From NCBI GenBank assembly GCA_017622255.1, contig JAGARL010000248.1:1-10789 (forward strand): a DNA stretch of 10,789 nt. The letters are read 5' to 3'. The DNA comes from Methanocorpusculum sp. Its GTDB lineage: Archaea; Halobacteriota; Methanomicrobia; Methanomicrobiales; Methanocorpusculaceae. Below the pieces are notes generated by a model, which saw only the letters and a list, made by a program, of their open reading frames with translations, did no database searches and had not been told where the DNA came from. Made by a program: the position numbers and the translations under genes. Shown piece by piece: positions 1 to 7,192 of the stretch (position 1 is its first letter; each line of letters opens with the position of its first letter).

Positions 1-606
1 CCAGCCGGAAATTTCCTGGGAGAAACGGATCGGGGTTGCGTCCTGCAGGTGGGTACGTCCGCTCTTGGTGATGCCTTCGTGCATTTTTTCAAGCTTGCGG
101 AATGTAGTGATCAGCTTTGCGGCTGCGGGAATGAGTTTATCTTCGATGGCACAGACGGCTGCGATGTGCATTGCGGTCGGGAAGGTGTCGTTGGAAGACT
201 GGCTCATGTTGATGTCATCGTTCGGATGGCAGAGCTTCTTGCCTGCGAGTTCGTTCGCACGGTTCGCAATAACTTCGTTGGCGTTCATGTTGGACTGGGT
301 ACCGGAACCGGTCTGCCATACAACGAGCGGGAAATGATCGTTGAGGTCGCCTGCGATGACTTCGTCGCACGCCCTGGAGATGACTTCGAGCTTTTCGTCG
401 GTCATCTTCGCGGGCTTGAGTTCGTTGTTGGCGATCGCTGCCGCCTTCTTGAGGATGCCGAATGCCTTGGTGATTTCACGCGGCATGGTTTCGATGCCGA
501 CACCGATCTTGAAGTTTTCGTGGCTGCGTTCGGTCTGGGCTGCCCAGTACTTGTCCGCAGGGACTTTTACTTCCCCCATCGAGTCGTGTTCAATGCGATA
601 TTCCAT
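1..606 (-). CDS. fumC: Class II fumarate hydratase, N-terminal 202 residues (cut by window edge)
   Basis: Interconverts malate and fumarate; class II enzymes are iron-independent cytoplasmic tetramers. I translated the minus strand from the ATG at 606; the frame stays open to base 1. The protein begins [20 protein letters not shown]. Class II landmarks are [12 protein letters not shown] (residues 101-112), [13 protein letters not shown] (135-147) and [10 protein letters not shown] (183-192). The family is about 460 residues, so over half is missing, including the C-terminal GSSxMPxKxNP signature. An AAGGAG lies 11 bases before the ATG and overlaps the mdh stop; the gap to mdh is 15 bases, so the two are surely co-transcribed. 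Next to mdh it points to a malate-to-fumarate step. The related aspartase family shares these motifs, but the QTGSGTQ stretch and the mdh neighbour favour fumarase. Confidence 0.95.
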   Translation of the reverse strand, partial: MEYRIEHDSMGEVKVPADKYWAAQTERSHENFKIGVGIETMPREITKAFGILKKAAAIANNELKPAKMTDEKLEVISRACDEVIAGDLNDHFPLVVWQTGSGTQSNMNANEVIANRANELAGKKLCHPNDDINMSQSSNDTFPTAMHIAAVCAIEDKLIPAAAKLITTFRKLEKMHEGITKSGRTHLQDATPIRFSQEISGW

Positions 607-621
607 AGTATGTCCTGCTCC

Positions 622-1566
622 TTAAATCTGGATATTGCTGATGATCTCCTTAAGGCAATCTGCACTCTTGTGAAGAAGTGCGGTTTCTTCATCCGTCAGA
701 GGGAGAAGAATTCTGCCGTTGATGCCATCACGACCTACGATATTCAGAGTGCTGAGACATACATCTTCGATGCCGTATTCACCGTGCATCATGGTGGAAA
801 CCGTCATCGTCGTATCCATACCGTTGATAAGGCTCTTGCAGATATGGCAGACGGACAGGGATACCGCATAGAAGGTTGCGCCCTTTCTCTGAATGACACG
901 TCCGCCGGACTTACGCATATATTCTTCCACTTCCTTAAAATTCATGGGTGGGAACAGTGCATTTTCCGCTTTTACGACCTTGGGGTATTCCGCAATCGGT
1001 ACATTGGAAATATTCGCAAGAGACCACGGCACAAAGGAAGAGTCGCCGTGTTCGCCGAATACATAAGCGTGCACGTTCTGCTGGTTAATGTCGTAATATT
1101 CGGAGATTCTTGCGCGGAGACGTGCTGTGTCGAGAATGGTACCGGAACCGATGATCTTCTTTTCCGGAAGCCCGGACAGCTTGTTCCAGACATAAGTAAT
1201 GATATCAACGGGATTGGAAACGATTACATAGGTTGCATCCGGAGCATATGCGGTAACCTGAGGAATGATGGATTTCATGATGTTCACGTTTGCCTGAGCA
1301 AGATCAAGTCTTGTCTGACCGGGTTTACGTGCAAGACCGGAAGTCAGTACCACAATATCAGAGTTTGCAGCATCACGGTAAGATCCTGCATAAATAGACA
1401 CAGGGGGACAGAACGGTACTCCCTGACGAATGTCGAGAGCTTCGCCGAGCGCTTTTTCTTCGTTAATGTCGATCATAACGATTTCAGAAACATAACCGCC
1501 GCTCGCCATGGCGAATGCAATTGTAGAGCCGACGCTGCCGGCACCAATAATAGTAACCTTTGCCAT
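622..1566 (-). CDS. mdh: NAD-dependent malate dehydrogenase of the lactate dehydrogenase-like type
   Basis: Predicted to interconvert oxaloacetate and malate with NADH in the cytoplasm. It has 314 residues, normal for the LDH/MDH superfamily. The Rossmann loop is GAGSVGS (8-14), and Asp33 at the end of strand 2 indicates NAD rather than NADP. The catalytic loop reads SGLARKPGQTRLDL; its Arg80 aligns with LDH residue 102, which is Gln in lactate and Arg in malate dehydrogenases. Other active-site residues are Arg86, Asp146, Arg149 and His173 in GEHGDSSFVPWS. The rest looks LDH-like, including GATFYAVS where LDH has GATYYG, so activity on other 2-oxoacids cannot be excluded. AAGGAG lies 8 bases before the ATG. 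Fumarase follows after 15 bases, which supports malate as product. Substrate choice is inferred from Arg80 and context. Confidence 0.88.
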   Translation of the reverse strand: MAKVTIIGAGSVGSTIAFAMASGGYVSEIVMIDINEEKALGEALDIRQGVPFCPPVSIYAGSYRDAANSDIVVLTSGLARKPGQTRLDLAQANVNIMKSIIPQVTAYAPDATYVIVSNPVDIITYVWNKLSGLPEKKIIGSGTILDTARLRARISEYYDINQQNVHAYVFGEHGDSSFVPWSLANISNVPIAEYPKVVKAENALFPPMNFKEVEEYMRKSGGRVIQRKGATFYAVSLSVCHICKSLINGMDTTMTVSTMMHGEYGIEDVCLSTLNIVGRDGINGRILLPLTDEETALLHKSADCLKEIISNIQI

Positions 1567-1586
1567 AATATTTACTCCTTGTTGTT

Positions 1587-1615
1587 AATATGTGATATTC
1601 GTATGTCGCTGTCTA
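1587..1615 (-). promoter_or_regulatory. Possible weak internal promoter for mdh-fumC
   Basis: On the minus strand TAGACA (1610-1615, five of six matches to TTGACA) is followed after 17 bases by CATATT (1587-1592, four of six to TATAAT). It spans the end of the upstream hydrogenase gene and the 46-base gap, the largest in the operon. A start from it would leave only about 15 bases before the mdh ATG, just enough for the AAGGAG. This could give mdh-fumC expression independent of the hydrogenase genes, but matches of this quality arise by chance in AT-rich DNA. Confidence 0.25.
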
Positions 1616-3034
1616 TTTCAGAACCGATACAGCATCGCTGATCGTTTTTTCCATTGCTTCCTTGCCGTATTTATCGACCTCTGCTTTGTTCTTTTCGCCG
1701 TGAGTCAGGCAGCCTGCGCCGCCGATACAACCGCCGATACATGCCATACCTTCAATGAAGTTGCCGTCAAGAAGGTTCTTGCTCGCTTTCAGCAGAGCTG
1801 TACGACAGGCTTCAATACCGTCACAGGGAACTGCCTTGAGAGCAAAGTCGATGTTCTGTTCCTTCATTGCCTGTGCCACTGCATCGGAAAGACCGCCGGA
1901 ACGTGCGAAGATACGTCCGAAATAGGAAGCATTGTCGAGGACATCTTCCGGTAAGGCGGTAATGTCAATGTCGCGGCTGTCGTACAGTGCCTGCAGTTCT
2001 TCAAAAGTCATCACTGCATCCACATACGGCTTGACTTTCTCAAGCTGTGCCTCCGCTTTCTTCGCGGTACAGGGACCGATGAACACAACGCGGGACTGCG
2101 GATCATTTTCCTTGATATACTGTGCAAGAGCAGCCATCGGAGACGGATTATGCGAAACAAGGGGAAGAAGTTTGGGGAACGCAGACTTGATATAAGCCAC
2201 GAATGCCGGACAGCAGGAACTGGTCAGCATACCCTTTTCGGCAAGTTCGCGGGATTCCGCCATCGCCACCATATCGGCACCGAGTGCCGCTTCGATGACT
2301 GTATGGAATCCGAGTTTCTTCAGACCGCTGATCACCTGTCCGAGTTTCGCGTAGGTGAACTGGCTCGAAATCGAAGGTGCGACAACAGCATAGACCTTGT
2401 AATTCTTGTTATCATCGCTCTTCTGAATCATGTCGATCACATTCAGAATGTAGGAGCGGTCTGTAATGGCACCGAACGGGCACTGATAAACACACGCGCC
2501 GCACTGGATGCACTTCGTCTTGTCGATTGCCGCCGCGTTGTTTTCCGTAATGGAAATTGCCTTGACCTTGCAGGCATTCTGGCAGGGACGGCTGCGGTTT
2601 ACGATTGCGAAATACGGACAGACCTTGGCACACTGTCCGCATTCCACACATTTGCTTTTATCAATATGGGCTACGTGATCGTTGTCAAACCAGATTGCAC
2701 CGCGCTTGCAGACATCCTCACAGCGATGTGCCAGGCATCCGCGGCAGGAATCGGTTACTTCATAACCGGCAGCCGGGCATTCGTCACAGGCAATATCGAT
2801 GACCTGAATAACATTCGGATCCTCTGCATTACCGCCCATAGCGAGTTTAACACGTTCTGCGAGAATGGCACGTTCCTTGTACACACAGCAGCGCATCGTG
2901 GGTGTGGTATTGGGAACGATTATCTTCGGAATATCGAGAACATTTTCCAGAAGCGTTCCCGCCCATGCCTGACGTGCCACTTCACGAAGAACCTTATATT
3001 TCAGATGCTGTACTTTGGTATCAAATTTTTTCAT
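1613..3034 (-). CDS. [FeFe] hydrogenase, group B type, with N-terminal ferredoxin-like clusters
   Basis: Predicted to catalyse reversible H2 formation or oxidation with ferredoxin-type electron exchange, in the cytoplasm. It has 473 residues and no signal peptide. Iron-sulfur ligands in the N-terminal third include C97/C100/C105/C109, C129/C132/C135/C139, C151/C155 and C175/C178/C181/C185, enough for three or more [4Fe-4S] clusters. The H-cluster motifs are TSSCCPAFV (C274 the likely proton-transfer cysteine, C275 a ligand), IGPCTAKKAEA (C322) and ACIGGCIGGAGC (C432, C436). The GPCTAKK and GGCIGGAG forms, and the missing Trp after SCCP, fit group B rather than the group A M2/M3 enzymes. Its AAGGAG overlaps the stop of the phosphatase gene, 12 bases upstream. 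The maturases HydE, HydF and HydG are not in this window. Group B biochemistry is little studied, so direction of catalysis is unknown. Confidence 0.92.
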   Translation of the reverse strand: MKKFDTKVQHLKYKVLREVARQAWAGTLLENVLDIPKIIVPNTTPTMRCCVYKERAILAERVKLAMGGNAEDPNVIQVIDIACDECPAAGYEVTDSCRGCLAHRCEDVCKRGAIWFDNDHVAHIDKSKCVECGQCAKVCPYFAIVNRSRPCQNACKVKAISITENNAAAIDKTKCIQCGACVYQCPFGAITDRSYILNVIDMIQKSDDNKNYKVYAVVAPSISSQFTYAKLGQVISGLKKLGFHTVIEAALGADMVAMAESRELAEKGMLTSSCCPAFVAYIKSAFPKLLPLVSHNPSPMAALAQYIKENDPQSRVVFIGPCTAKKAEAQLEKVKPYVDAVMTFEELQALYDSRDIDITALPEDVLDNASYFGRIFARSGGLSDAVAQAMKEQNIDFALKAVPCDGIEACRTALLKASKNLLDGNFIEGMACIGGCIGGAGCLTHGEKNKAEVDKYGKEAMEKTISDAVSVLK

Positions 3035-3046
3035 GCAGCATTCTCC

Positions 3047-4222
3047 TTAAAAATAACTGACCTTGATCCGCTTCCCCATCCGCTTCAGACATTCGGAAAG
3101 TTCTTCCACCAGATTCATCTTGATGCTGAATGTGATCGGCAGATCGGGATTCTGATGAGCCGGGTTGATCGCACGGCCCACATAGAAATTAATATCGGTT
3201 GCTTCTTCAAACAGGAGTCGGCTGATGAGGGACGCTCCGTCACGGTGCTGGCTCCAGATATCGTATTTTGTGTTTTCTGCAAGATGGTCTCTTGCATATT
3301 CCAGAACATGGTTGACGGTAATAACCCCTTCCGTTACCAGATCGACCCCTTCCAGTTCCGCAATCGGAGGAATATCGGATTTTTCAAATTTCAGACTTGC
3401 CTTGAGAGGCTTGTGCAGGAATTTTGCCGCAATGGAAGAAGTGGTTCCGCCGCAGATGATGTGTTTTCCTTCTTTCGAGAAGAACAGGGACATCATGCGG
3501 TCGCAGTCGTCGCGGTTGGAAGGAGGACCGAACAGAATGTTCATCGGCTCGCGTTTCCGGACACGCACAATACATGCCGTCGCATCATCACCGGGCTTGC
3601 TGTCGTACAGACGGTTGCATTCGTCCACCAGCATCGTCGAAAGCGTTTTGGCAGTGTATCCGACGGGAACCAGCATTTCGATGAAGTCGATGATCTCGCT
3701 GCGCTTCCAGCCGAAATTATACGCGGTTCCGATTCCGGCGTGGGGGCATCCGTCACTCATAGCGACGAATACGTCATTTTCCTGAAGCTGAATGACGGAT
3801 TTCAGGATTTTCTTTCCGCCGATGTTCATTTCCGTGGTCGGATAATCATAGTTTTTTTCGTCGCGGATGACAATCACCTTCGGGTTGTCGTACTGGATGA
3901 TTTCCGCCGTCTGGTTGTTCTTGATCTGAATGATGGTAAAGGTAGAGTACGCAACGCCGCGAACCGAGCATACCGGAAGGGTTGCCGCGATGGTCGCAAC
4001 ACATTCTTCCAGCGGAAGTCCCTCCGCCATCATGGTGGAGATAATCTTGGATGTCAGTGTGGACAGGATACTGGCTTTCACGCCGCTGCCCAGACCGTCG
4101 GCAAGGACAATCACCGTGGCGTTCTCATTGCTCTGCTCTATGATATCCACATGGTCGCCGCAAAGCTGTTCGCCGTAATGATTGATGCTTTTATAGCCGA
4201 TATCCGCACATAAATCATTCAT
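3047..4222 (-). CDS. SpoIIE/PP2C-type serine phosphatase with an unassigned C-terminal domain
   Basis: Predicted metal-dependent phosphoserine/threonine protein phosphatase; the substrate is unknown. Counting from the ATG at 4222 it has 391 residues. Metal-binding motifs in order are ADGLGSG (41-47, Asp42), AMSDG (154-158, Asp157) and KPGDDATA (209-216, Asp212/Asp213), the SpoIIE/RsbU pattern. Residues from about 228 to 391 form an extra region that I cannot assign; it contains NRDDCDRMMSLFF and CGGTTSSIAAKF. No membrane segment is seen. The frame also allows a TTG start at 4228, but AAGGAG sits 10 bases before the ATG against only 4 before the TTG. The start overlaps the end of the sensory hydrogenase gene by 8 bases, implying translational coupling. 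Phosphatases of this type accompany PAS-containing hydrogenases in clostridial hfs-type loci, so it is likely the output of H2 sensing (inference). Confidence 0.87.
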   Translation of the reverse strand: MNDLCADIGYKSINHYGEQLCGDHVDIIEQSNENATVIVLADGLGSGVKASILSTLTSKIISTMMAEGLPLEECVATIAATLPVCSVRGVAYSTFTIIQIKNNQTAEIIQYDNPKVIVIRDEKNYDYPTTEMNIGGKKILKSVIQLQENDVFVAMSDGCPHAGIGTAYNFGWKRSEIIDFIEMLVPVGYTAKTLSTMLVDECNRLYDSKPGDDATACIVRVRKREPMNILFGPPSNRDDCDRMMSLFFSKEGKHIICGGTTSSIAAKFLHKPLKASLKFEKSDIPPIAELEGVDLVTEGVITVNHVLEYARDHLAENTKYDIWSQHRDGASLISRLLFEEATDINFYVGRAINPAHQNPDLPITFSIKMNLVEELSECLKRMGKRIKVSYF

Positions 4223-5891
4223 CTTCAATCGACTCCTTCAGTTTGGCAAGTGCGATCTTGGTTTCCGCTGCCGTTTCTCCGAGAAGCGAAGCGATTTCCT
4301 GTACGATACGCATCTGTTTGTCAACAACTTTATCGGCAACTTCGATGGTCTGTCGGCTGATGTTTTCCTTCTTTACGCGATCGCTTTCTTCGTTTGTCAC
4401 GTCGCGGAGGATACCGATCAGAAGGTGGGTGTCACGGTCGTACACAACGGTCTGTTCCACAAAACGCTTGTATTCCGCAAGATAGATGCGCTGATCGTGG
4501 ATGTCGCGTCCGGAATTCAGAACCTTCAGGAACATCGTAGGGTCAAGAATACGTACAACCTGATCGCCGACAATATCGGAATCGTAACGGATGTTCATGA
4601 TTTTCTTTGCCGCTTCGTTGATCTGCTGGACTTCCATCTGTTCGTTCAGAACGATCAGGCCGTTCGGCGAGCTGTTGACGATCGCATCGGAGAAACTTTC
4701 CGCCTTGTCCTTCAGGAAGGGCAGACACATGGACGGCTCCGCTTTTCCCTGATAGATCGCAATCGCTTTGTCACGGCAGGTATTGTAGCCGCAGGTTCCA
4801 CAGTTCAGTTCCTGAGAAGGCTTATACTTCCCCATCTGCCGCAGAATCTGCATGATTTCGGTTTCCGTCGGCATCTGCGCTCTCTGCTCGATATACTCAA
4901 AGTGTTTTTTCAGGACAACATCTTTCGGCTGTTCCACGTCAAAGTCCTTTTTGCCGGCATACGCGGAAATCGCCAGATAATCATGAACATGGGAGGAATG
5001 ATACTTTTCCATAACGGGACCGCTGATGCAGCTGCCCACGCAGGCAGACATTTCGATGAAGCACTTGTGAATCTTTCCGGCTTCGATGTCGCGCAGCGCG
5101 TTCATGCAGTTTTCCACACCATCCAGAGCCAGATATGTGTATCCGGAAATTTCCGGTTCCATCGTTTTGAGAATACCGCCGGTTGTGGGGAAGAAGCGTG
5201 CGCGGCTGTTTTCGTCGGAATCCATTTCCGTCTGCAGGACGATCTTTTCCTGCTTCAGCCATTCCGTGAGTTCTTCGTAAGTCAGAACCGCGTCCACGAT
5301 TCCGTCGTAGTGTTCGGCTTCATCTTTTTTCGCAACGCAAGGGCCAATGAAGACCGTCTTTGCGCCGGGAATCCGTTTTTTGATATCGATACAGTGTGCC
5401 TGCATCGGGGAAACGATGTCCGCCAGATATTCCAGTGCCTTCGGGAAATGCTTCTGAATCAGCAGGTTGATCGAGTGACAGCAGGAGGAGATGATAATAT
5501 CCCGTTCGTCTTCTCTCAGCATCCGTTCGTATTCTTTCTTGACAATGGTTGCACCGATTGCGGTTTCTTCCACATCATAGAACCCGAGCTTTTTGAGTGC
5601 TTCGCGCATGGCATGGATGCCGACACCGTGGTAATTGGCAATAAAGGAAGGAGCAAGGCTGACAACGACCGGTTCGCCGGTTTGCAGAAGAACTTTCACT
5701 TTTTCCAGCTCGCTTGTAATTTCCTTCGCGTTCTGAGGACATACAACAAAGCACTGTCCGCAGAGAATACATTCATTTCCGATAATATGCGCCTGGTTTC
5801 CGGAGAATCGGATCGCTTTTACCGGACAGTGACGGATACACTTGTAACAGTTTTTGCAGTTCGATTTTTTAAATGTCAGACAATTCGGCAT
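4215..5891 (-). CDS. Sensory-type [FeFe] hydrogenase with ferredoxin, H-cluster, Fe-S and PAS domains
   Basis: Likely a redox or H2 sensor (HydS/HfsB-like) rather than a bulk hydrogenase. Counting from the ATG at 5891 it has 558 residues. Domains in order are a 2x[4Fe-4S] ferredoxin (C12/C15/C18/C22 and C41/C44/C47/C51), an H-cluster domain with ISSCCHS (C137/C138), IGPCVAKKDEAE (C185) and SACVGSCISGP (C284/C288), a further Fe-S motif CGTCGYNTC (C364/C367/C372) with C389 as probable fourth ligand, a PAS domain (about 399-505, starting near SFSDAIVNSSPNGLIVLN), and a C-terminal helical tail. An in-frame ATG at 5912 abuts the upstream stop (TGATG), but the one at 5891 has a GGGGG-type ribosome site about 9 bases away and begins MPNCLTFKKSNCKNC, as expected. 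No kinase domain follows the PAS; the partner phosphatase is encoded immediately downstream with overlap. Confidence 0.9.
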   Translation of the reverse strand: MPNCLTFKKSNCKNCYKCIRHCPVKAIRFSGNQAHIIGNECILCGQCFVVCPQNAKEITSELEKVKVLLQTGEPVVVSLAPSFIANYHGVGIHAMREALKKLGFYDVEETAIGATIVKKEYERMLREDERDIIISSCCHSINLLIQKHFPKALEYLADIVSPMQAHCIDIKKRIPGAKTVFIGPCVAKKDEAEHYDGIVDAVLTYEELTEWLKQEKIVLQTEMDSDENSRARFFPTTGGILKTMEPEISGYTYLALDGVENCMNALRDIEAGKIHKCFIEMSACVGSCISGPVMEKYHSSHVHDYLAISAYAGKKDFDVEQPKDVVLKKHFEYIEQRAQMPTETEIMQILRQMGKYKPSQELNCGTCGYNTCRDKAIAIYQGKAEPSMCLPFLKDKAESFSDAIVNSSPNGLIVLNEQMEVQQINEAAKKIMNIRYDSDIVGDQVVRILDPTMFLKVLNSGRDIHDQRIYLAEYKRFVEQTVVYDRDTHLLIGILRDVTNEESDRVKKENISRQTIEVADKVVDKQMRIVQEIASLLGETAAETKIALAKLKESIEDE

Positions 5892-5911
5892 GGGTTGGAT
5901 CCCCCTTTCCA

Positions 5912-6157
5912 TCAGAGTTTCTTAAGAACCTGTTCTTTGAAAAATTCCTTGAAATTTTCACGGGTAATGCCGGTGTGGATCTCATCGTCAACCTGTATGG
6001 TTACGCCGACGCGGTTGCACTTTCCGATACAGAAGCTGCCGACCAGAGTGACGCTGTCTCCGAGGTTTTCCTTTTCAATCGATTCCTGAAGAAGTTCCAC
6101 GATTTCCGGCGAACCTTTCAGATGGCAGGAACTGCCTACACAAACCTGTATAACCAT
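5912..6157 (-). CDS. Small NuoE-like thioredoxin-fold [2Fe-2S] protein, second copy
   Basis: Probable electron carrier or accessory subunit for the hydrogenase genes. It has 81 residues with the four-cysteine pattern C6-x4-C11 ... C43-x3-C47 of thioredoxin-like [2Fe-2S] ferredoxins (the HydC/NuoE C-terminal fold). It lacks the N-terminal helical part of full NuoE (about 160 residues). It is a tandem paralogue of the gene just upstream: both begin with VC(V/I)GSSCHLKGS and I count 30 of 50 identical N-terminal residues. The start follows the preceding stop by 4 bases and an AGGTG lies 7 bases before the ATG inside the end of that gene. Its stop overlaps by one base an alternative ATG of the sensory hydrogenase. 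Confidence 0.88.
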   Translation of the reverse strand: MVIQVCVGSSCHLKGSPEIVELLQESIEKENLGDSVTLVGSFCIGKCNRVGVTIQVDDEIHTGITRENFKEFFKEQVLKKL

Positions 6158-6161
6158 GCTC

Positions 6162-6401
6162 TTACACCTTTGCGCGAACCGCTTCGTCGAAGAAGGTATC
6201 TACGGTATCGGGAGATACGGAGTGGAATTCTTCGTCAACCATAACGCAGACGCCCTGCTGACATTTGCCGAGACAGAAGGTAGCACCGAGTTCTACCTTG
6301 TCACCGAGTTCGTACTTGGCAATCAGCTCCTGGAGCTGTTCAACAACCTGACGGGAACCTTTCAGATGGCAGGAACTGCCGATGCAAACTGTGATTTTCA
6401 T
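6162..6401 (-). CDS. Small NuoE-like thioredoxin-fold [2Fe-2S] protein, first copy
   Basis: This 79-residue protein has [2Fe-2S] ligands C6, C11, C43 and C47 in VCIGSSCHLKGS and FCLGKC. An additional Cys52 is absent from its tandem copy. It has neither a NuoF-like flavin/NADH subunit nor a fused domain beside it, unlike the HydABC bifurcating hydrogenases where the NuoE-like HydC works with HydB. It may therefore shuttle electrons to the two hydrogenase-family proteins encoded downstream, or serve as a redox relay to the sensory one (inference). The ribosome site AAGGAG lies 8 bases before the ATG. The gap from the kinase gene is 14 bases. Confidence 0.88.
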   Translation of the reverse strand: MKITVCIGSSCHLKGSRQVVEQLQELIAKYELGDKVELGATFCLGKCQQGVCVMVDEEFHSVSPDTVDTFFDEAVRAKV

Positions 6402-6415
6402 GATGGGATCTCCTT

Positions 6416-7192
6416 TTATTTATTAAAATAATTTTTCATATGATTTTTGAAATCCTGCGAATTCACACATTCCAGAAGGACCGTGCGCTCCTGCAGGGGA
6501 CGGCGGACAGACATTGCCGCACCGATGATCGGCAGCCATGCGTAGACGTTTTCCTTGTCTTCATGGCTTTCGCTGCAATACAGCTCAAGATACAGTTCTG
6601 CGTCAGCGTAACCGCTGTTGATCCAGAGCATGATGTAGGTCTGAGCAACATCTGCCAGAGGATTGCCGCAGGAAGCGAGAGTCCAGTCAATGGTATAGTA
6701 GATGCCGTCTTCGGAAAGGATGACGTTGGACAGGCAGAAATCGCCATGGCAGATCGCCGTGCCCTTCGCCATCGTTTCCAGACGGTTATGGAGGTCAAAA
6801 CGGGTAGTTGCGTCGAGTTCGGAAACACTGATTTTCTGATTCAGCTCATCCTTCAGGCGATACAGATACGGGCAGTCTTTTTTGTGGATTGTATTCTGAA
6901 GATCGGCAAATGTACGGTAATACGTTGTTTTGTTTTCGGGATGCTCCGCCATCAGCTGCTCCATCGTCTTTCCGTGGATGTATTCCGTTACAATCGCCCA
7001 CTTGCCGTCCAGATTCGTCACTTCCAGAACCTTCGGAATGCTGAGACCGGTTTCTTCCAGACGTACATGGTTGGAGGCTTCGTTGAAGATCGCCGCCTTG
7101 CTGTAGGGAACATTGAAAACCTTGACGCAGCGGTCCCCGTCGCGGTAAATGGTCTTTTTGGTCCGTACCGCAATCACTCTGTCTAATTTCAT
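6416..7192 (-). CDS. Aminoglycoside phosphotransferase (APH)/choline kinase-family small-molecule kinase
   Basis: A 258-residue cytoplasmic kinase-fold protein; the substrate is unknown. Visible features are Lys24 in CVKVF (ATP-binding lysine candidate), Glu38 (helix C candidate), a hinge at IVTEYIHGK (67-75), the catalytic loop HGDFCLSN (149-156, Asp151 and Asn156) and the metal-binding TIDW (167-170, Asp169). These are intact, so it should be active. The family includes aminoglycoside, choline, homoserine and fructosamine kinases and some protein kinases; nothing here points to drug resistance. The start overlaps the rex stop as ATGA, with AAGGAG inside the rex end, so translation is coupled to rex. 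Its place between Rex and the hydrogenase genes suggests a role in the same redox response, perhaps phosphorylation opposed by the phosphatase downstream; that is speculation. Confidence 0.85.
   Translation of the reverse strand: MKLDRVIAVRTKKTIYRDGDRCVKVFNVPYSKAAIFNEASNHVRLEETGLSIPKVLEVTNLDGKWAIVTEYIHGKTMEQLMAEHPENKTTYYRTFADLQNTIHKKDCPYLYRLKDELNQKISVSELDATTRFDLHNRLETMAKGTAICHGDFCLSNVILSEDGIYYTIDWTLASCGNPLADVAQTYIMLWINSGYADAELYLELYCSESHEDKENVYAWLPIIGAAMSVRRPLQERTVLLECVNSQDFKNHMKNYFNK

Noticed and set aside
49-1641. Long plus-strand open frame (530 codons) opposite fumC and mdh
   Set aside because: The minus strand encodes clear fumarase and malate dehydrogenase; the plus frame has no family-like sequence and is a shadow.
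2150-4213. Plus-strand open frame of 687 codons opposite the group B hydrogenase and phosphatase
   Set aside because: It spans two well-supported minus-strand genes and their junction, has no recognisable motif and no suitable start region.
4425-6089. Plus-strand open frame of 554 codons opposite the sensory hydrogenase
   Set aside because: Shadow of a gene with all its catalytic motifs on the minus strand.
6416-7192. Aminoglycoside resistance gene
   Set aside because: The APH fold is shared by many metabolic kinases; the gene is embedded in a redox operon with no mobile element nearby.
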